A stretch of 7,352 nucleotides of DNA, from assembly GCA_934454215.1 (NCBI GenBank), contig CAKSGG010000153.1:1-7352 (forward strand), in the 5' to 3' direction. Below the pieces are notes generated by a model. The model saw nothing but the letters and a program-made list of their open reading frames with translations, was not told the origin of the DNA and searched no databases. This document shows positions 5,036 through 7,352 of the stretch, one piece after another (position 1 is the stretch's first letter; the number at the start of each line of letters is the position of its first letter). Position numbers and translations under genes: made by a program. The stretch comes from an uncultured Clostridia bacterium. Its GTDB lineage: Bacteria > Bacillota > Clostridia > UBA1381.

Positions 5036-5516
5036 ATTTAATAAAAATCTATATATGGTAAAAGGTATTTTTATGCAAGACGAAACAGAACCGATAGTAA
5101 CAGGATTTTACTATATAGATGAGCACGGAAGACATTTTATTATCGGCGATGATTTCGGGCATTACGAAACAAATCCGTACACACTTTGCAGATGTACAGG
5201 TATTAAATTAAAAGATAGTGATTATTTACCGTTTGAATACGATGTTTTTTCATACAATGAGCCGCTGTCAAATAAATTCTGTTTCGGATATTTTGAATTT
5301 AATCAATATCTGAAACAATGGGTACTGGTTACAAATAACGAAACGCGTCAATATCGCACATTAAACAAGTGTAATAATTTAATTTTCACGGGTCGAAATG
5401 TTCTATTAAAAGATAATGATATGAATTGGTTTGTTGAATATTCAAAAAAAGAATTTGAAAAATCAAAATCCAATGTTATTGACAATTCATATTGCCCGTC
5501 AAAATTTAGGAGGTAG
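5028..5516 (+). CDS. Divergent YopX-like protein
   Basis: The product is 162 residues. The first half has the arrangement of YopX-family phage proteins: a strand reading VTGFYYIDEHGRHFIIGDD, then a segment YTLCRCTGIKLKDSDYLPFEYDVFSY, which corresponds to the usual 'TVGQYTGLKDKNGKEIFEGDIV' block. The characteristic GDIV is replaced (EYDVF), so the assignment is by pattern only. The second half, with FEFNQYLKQWVLV and a Lys/Ser-rich end, suits the variable C-terminal part. YopX function is unknown. It starts in junction module A copy 3 and ends (RR, TAG) in copy 4. A second, clearer YopX-like gene lies at 6131. Confidence 0.65.
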   Translation: MSEFNKNLYMVKGIFMQDETEPIVTGFYYIDEHGRHFIIGDDFGHYETNPYTLCRCTGIKLKDSDYLPFEYDVFSYNEPLSNKFCFGYFEFNQYLKQWVLVTNNETRQYRTLNKCNNLIFTGRNVLLKDNDMNWFVEYSKKEFEKSKSNVIDNSYCPSKFRR

Positions 5517-5525
5517 ACGAAAATG
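5506..5525 (+). repeat. Junction module A, copy 4
   Basis: TTAGGAGGTAGACGAAAATG, identical to copy 2 over 20 bases. It encodes the terminal RR and TAG of the upstream gene and the ribosome site and ATG of the gene at 5523. Confidence 0.85.
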
Positions 5526-5834
5526 AACGGTGAAAAAGAAAGATTGATTGCGTTGTTGGAAAATTGGGGAAACAAAGAAAATGATGGTGTAAGAGCTGAA
5601 AGCATAGCCGATTATTTGCTTGAAAACGGCGTAATTGTACCGCCTGTTAAGGTTGGTGATACAATTTATATGATTGTTGAAAAAAGAGTAAAGATTACAA
5701 GAGAATATTTTCGCTCTATAAAAAAGACTAAACTGACTTTTTTGAACTTGGAGCGAGTTTTGAAAGATTGGGGTAAAACAGTATTCTTAACCAAAGAATC
5801 TGCAGAAAGAGCATTGAAAGGCGGTGCAGAGTGA
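5523..5834 (+). CDS. Conserved phage protein of unknown function (103 aa)
   Basis: It opens MNGEKERLIALLENWG, contains ESIADYLLENGVIVPPVKVGDTIYMI, and ends in GKTVFLTKESAERALKGG. The middle 'IADYLL-NGVIVPP-KVGDTVY' block followed by 'GKTVFLTREEAE-AL' is very common in short proteins of Clostridia phages and prophages, usually with a small beta domain in between; no activity has been assigned that I know of. The ATG belongs to junction module A copy 4. The TGA overlaps the next start (TGATG). Confidence 0.87.
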   Translation: MNGEKERLIALLENWGNKENDGVRAESIADYLLENGVIVPPVKVGDTIYMIVEKRVKITREYFRSIKKTKLTFLNLERVLKDWGKTVFLTKESAERALKGGAE

Positions 5835-6019
5835 TGACAATAACTTATGACGATTTGGTCGAATTTGTGGAAGTTATATTAAGATGTGAGAACACAAGAC
5901 GGAAATCAATGTGCAAATATTGTCCGTTTTATGACCGTTGTGAAGTAGATGATGACGAAAACCGACATACAATGTGTTGTGAAATTTTATCCAATGGAGG
6001 CGGTGCGACAAATGAATAA
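5834..6019 (+). CDS. Small Cys-rich phage protein (61 aa)
   Basis: The product has six cysteines: Cys18, Cys27, Cys30, Cys36, Cys48 and Cys49, with the core CKYCPFYDRC followed by an acidic stretch EVDDDEN. This 'C-x-x-C-P-F/Y' knuckle is seen in other small proteins of this window and suggests a metal site. The start chosen is the ATG at 5834, joined to the previous stop as TGATG; a GTG one codon earlier (5831) is possible. Function unknown. It overlaps the next gene by eight bases. Confidence 0.8.
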   Translation: MTITYDDLVEFVEVILRCENTRRKSMCKYCPFYDRCEVDDDENRHTMCCEILSNGGGATNE

Positions 6020-6134
6020 GATTAAATATTACTTTTTCTGTATAAAATGGCTTTGGAAAAATCGGGACTGGGCAAACACACGTCAAAAGTTTAAGGCAAT
6101 GGAAAAAGAATATCGCAGGAGGCCAAGCAAATGA
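6012..6134 (+). CDS. 40-residue basic phage protein
   Basis: The product has an aromatic N-terminal half (NKIKYYFFCIKWLWKNRDW) and a basic tail (FKAMEKEYRRRPSK). The first part could be an amphipathic or membrane-associated helix, though it contains several lysines. The ATG at 6012 follows GGAGG at 5996-6000 with an 11-base gap, which supports this short form over a longer frame that opens at 5949 inside the previous gene. The TGA overlaps the next ATG (ATGA). Unknown function; the tight coupling on both sides argues that it is real. Confidence 0.7.
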   Translation: MNKIKYYFFCIKWLWKNRDWANTRQKFKAMEKEYRRRPSK

Positions 6135-6574
6135 ATAACAGATACATATGCAAGGGAAAGAGAAAAGATAACGGCGAGTGGATATATGGTGATTTAATCA
6201 TTGACCAATATGGCAAGTATTACATACACCCTAACGCAAATGCATTTTCTGTTAATGAGTACAATTTAGCAAAATGCATACAGATGATTGAAGTTATCCC
6301 CGAAACAGTCGGACAATGTACAGGAAGAAAATATGCCAATGATAAATTATTGTTTGAAGGGGATATAGTTAAGTGGTATTCAGATTATGATGATACTTGG
6401 GGATATTCACATACTGCTGAAGATTATGGTGTTGTTGTATGGAATGCAAACGATTATTGCTGGAATATTAAAGTAAGCGATGAACTTATGCCGTTTAATG
6501 ATTGTGACTGGGATATTTCAATGGTAGTTGGCAATATTCACGACAATCCCGAGTTGTTGGAGGTGGAGAGATGA
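6131..6574 (+). CDS. YopX family protein
   Basis: The product is 147 residues with the standard YopX arrangement: an opening RYICKGKRKDNGEWIYGDL, then VIPETVGQCTGRKYANDKLLFEGDIVKW (residues about 55-82), and an end reading VVGNIHDNPELLE. The family occurs widely in Bacillota and other phages, first named from the SPbeta yopX gene; structures show an all-beta fold, and the role is unknown. The ATG overlaps the previous stop (ATGA), and the TGA overlaps the next ATG. It is much more canonical than the divergent relative at 5028. Confidence 0.93.
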   Translation: MNNRYICKGKRKDNGEWIYGDLIIDQYGKYYIHPNANAFSVNEYNLAKCIQMIEVIPETVGQCTGRKYANDKLLFEGDIVKWYSDYDDTWGYSHTAEDYGVVVWNANDYCWNIKVSDELMPFNDCDWDISMVVGNIHDNPELLEVER

Positions 6575-6885
6575 ACGCACAAATAGACATATTTGGAAAT
6601 GCAATTGAAAGCGCTCCCAAGCATAGTAAAGTAGATAAGCAAAAGCGGAACTGGGAAAACGCATTTCAAAAGTGGTCGAATAAAGAATGGACAGATTCTT
6701 CAGATGCATATGGTCAATGCGGCTACGGCATTATGTGTGATTATTGCGAAGATAATTCATACGGGCACCCGTGCGTAAGAGCATTAAATCAAATGTGCCG
6801 AGAAAAACGCATAAAAATTGATTATTCAAAGCGAAATTTTGAGGATATTTGGAACGGGATATTTGTGAATGAAAGTGGAAAATGA
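6571..6885 (+). CDS. Cys-containing phage protein of unknown function (104 aa)
   Basis: It starts MNAQIDIFGNAIES, which resembles the short leader of several phage proteins. The central part contains Cys50, Cys56, Cys59, Cys68 and Cys76 in the segment GQCGYGIMCDYCEDNSYGHP, compatible with a metal-binding fold. The region before it (NWENAFQKWSNKEW) is tryptophan-rich and probably helical. GGAGGTGGAGAG lies just before the ATG, which overlaps the YopX stop (ATGA). Its stop precedes junction module B copy 1. No function can be given. Confidence 0.83.
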   Translation: MNAQIDIFGNAIESAPKHSKVDKQKRNWENAFQKWSNKEWTDSSDAYGQCGYGIMCDYCEDNSYGHPCVRALNQMCREKRIKIDYSKRNFEDIWNGIFVNESGK

Positions 6886-6905
6886 GGAGTGATACAAAAT
6901 GACAG
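6886..6905 (+). repeat. Junction module B, copy 1
   Basis: GGAGTGATACAAAATGACAG, identical to the copies at 7075 and 7233. It holds the ribosome site, the start codon and the second codon of the gene at 6899. Confidence 0.9.
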
Positions 6906-7072
6906 TTGGTGAATTAAAAAAAGTACTTGAAAAATTTCCCGAAGATGAAGTTGTAACCGTGCTTTACCCCGAAGACAACTACGGAGACGATGCAGGAGTT
7001 ACAATTGCTGAAGTAGCTTACATCATAGGAACAAAAAGTGTCAGAAGTGGTGTTTATATTAAGCTGGATTAA
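6899..7072 (+). CDS. 57-residue acidic phage protein
   Basis: The product reads MTVGELKKVLEKFPEDEVVTV, then LYPEDNYGDDAGVTIAEVAYI, and ends VRSGVYIKLD. The layout 'TVGELKKxLxxFPxDxxVxV... IxxV ...VxIxLD' is a common small phage fold of one helix and a few strands, without known activity. Its start has the strong GGAG site of junction module B at nine bases. The TAA is followed three bases later by the next copy of that module. Confidence 0.82.
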   Translation: MTVGELKKVLEKFPEDEVVTVLYPEDNYGDDAGVTIAEVAYIIGTKSVRSGVYIKLD

Positions 7073-7074
7073 AA

Positions 7075-7094
7075 GGAGTGATACAAAATGACAG
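7075..7094 (+). repeat. Junction module B, copy 2
   Basis: GGAGTGATACAAAATGACAG, exact copy; ribosome site, ATG and second codon of the gene at 7088. It lies after the upstream stop rather than overlapping it. Confidence 0.9.
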
Positions 7095-7249
7095 AACGAG
7101 AAAAATATATGCTCTGTTGTAGCTGTGGTTATGCAGTAAAAGAGAAAAATATATTCAAAAAGGCTTATCAAAATACTGCTATTTGTTTATGCAGAAAATG
7201 CGCCAATGAGCTTGTTAAAGATATCGAGAATTGGAGTGATACAAAATGA
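7088..7249 (+). CDS. 53-residue zinc-ribbon-like protein
   Basis: The product has two cysteine pairs: CCSCG (10-14) and CLCRKC (33-38), about 20 residues apart, which is the layout of a small zinc ribbon or knuckle. Lysine-rich segments lie between them, consistent with nucleic-acid or protein binding, but no function can be assigned. The C-terminal WSDTK is encoded by junction module B copy 3, whose ATGA forms the overlap with the next gene. Confidence 0.8.
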   Translation: MTEREKYMLCCSCGYAVKEKNIFKKAYQNTAICLCRKCANELVKDIENWSDTK

Positions 7250-7252
7250 CAG
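7233..7252 (+). repeat. Junction module B, copy 3
   Basis: GGAGTGATACAAAATGACAG, exact copy. Here it is translated by the upstream gene as WSDTK-stop, and supplies the ribosome site and ATG of the gene at 7246. Confidence 0.9.
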
Positions 7253-7352
7253 ATGAACAGATTATAAAGGCTTTGGAGGAAATATTAAAAAATCAAAATA
7301 ATAAGTTATCTTTAATTGAGCGAGCTGTATGTGATGATGTCTTATCTCTCGC
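7246..7352 (+). CDS. Phage protein of unknown function, partial at window end
   Basis: Thirty-five complete codons are visible: MTDEQIIKALEEILKN, then QNNKLSLIERAVCDDVLSL, and the frame is still open at the edge. The predicted structure is helical. The opening 'MTDEQIIKALE' is frequent in small Cys-rich phage proteins, but the piece is too short to identify. It starts in junction module B copy 3 and overlaps the previous stop (ATGA). Confidence 0.65.
   Translation, partial: MTDEQIIKALEEILKNQNNKLSLIERAVCDDVLSL

Noticed and set aside
1..7352. tRNA genes, CRISPR arrays, insertion sequences or attachment sites
   Set aside because: I found no cloverleaf-like segment, no regularly spaced repeats of CRISPR type (the junction modules are separated by genes of varied length), no transposase and no integrase or att-like repeat.

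Overview
This window reads as part of the early region of a temperate phage or prophage (or a related integrative element) of a low-to-moderate-GC Bacillota host, most likely a gut Clostridia (Oscillospiraceae/Lachnospiraceae type). The reasons are strong GGAGG ribosome sites, tightly packed genes with ATGA overlaps, a YqaJ-RecT-SSB-RusA recombination set, a Lin1244/DnaD-type replication protein, and YopX-type and Cys-rich small phage proteins. The host assignment is inference from style; no host gene or attachment site is visible.

Layout. (1) Positions 1-2264 hold the recombination module: the C-terminal end of a YqaJ-type exonuclease, a RecT annealase, a small Cys-containing ORF, a single-stranded DNA-binding protein starting at TTG, and a RusA-type Holliday-junction resolvase. 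(2) Positions 2269-3135 hold a replisome-organiser gene that is split. Its Lin1244/Lin1753-like N-terminal domain ends at an in-frame TAA, and the DnaD-like C-terminal domain follows in the same frame, with no good start codon of its own. The linker contains nine G-N-AAA pentanucleotide units. A 64-residue Cro/C1-type HTH protein follows. (3) Positions 3336-3640 break the co-directional operon. Here lies a 43-codon gene on the minus strand with a perfect TTGACA-17-TATAAT promoter, a GGAGG ribosome site and its own hairpin/T-rich terminator, the layout of a phage 'moron'. Two related dyads in the promoter region look like operators, and a weaker plus-strand promoter may restart the rightward operon. 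(4) Positions 3646-7352 are a visibly more AT-rich accessory cassette of about twelve small genes: a MazG-like protein, two YopX-like proteins and many short Cys-cluster proteins. Most overlap or abut their neighbours.

How it works together. YqaJ resects DNA ends, RecT anneals or invades with SSB support, RusA resolves branches, and the DnaD-type protein would load the host helicase. The right half looks like a swappable cargo array: two different short sequences (GGAGGTAGACGAAAATG and GGAGTGATACAAAATGACAG) recur at successive gene junctions, carrying ribosome site and start codon and often the stop codon of the gene before. These are candidate recombination boundaries for cassette shuffling. 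The most notable items are the autonomous minus-strand small gene with its operator-like dyads, the split replication gene with its pentanucleotide tract, and the repeated junction modules.
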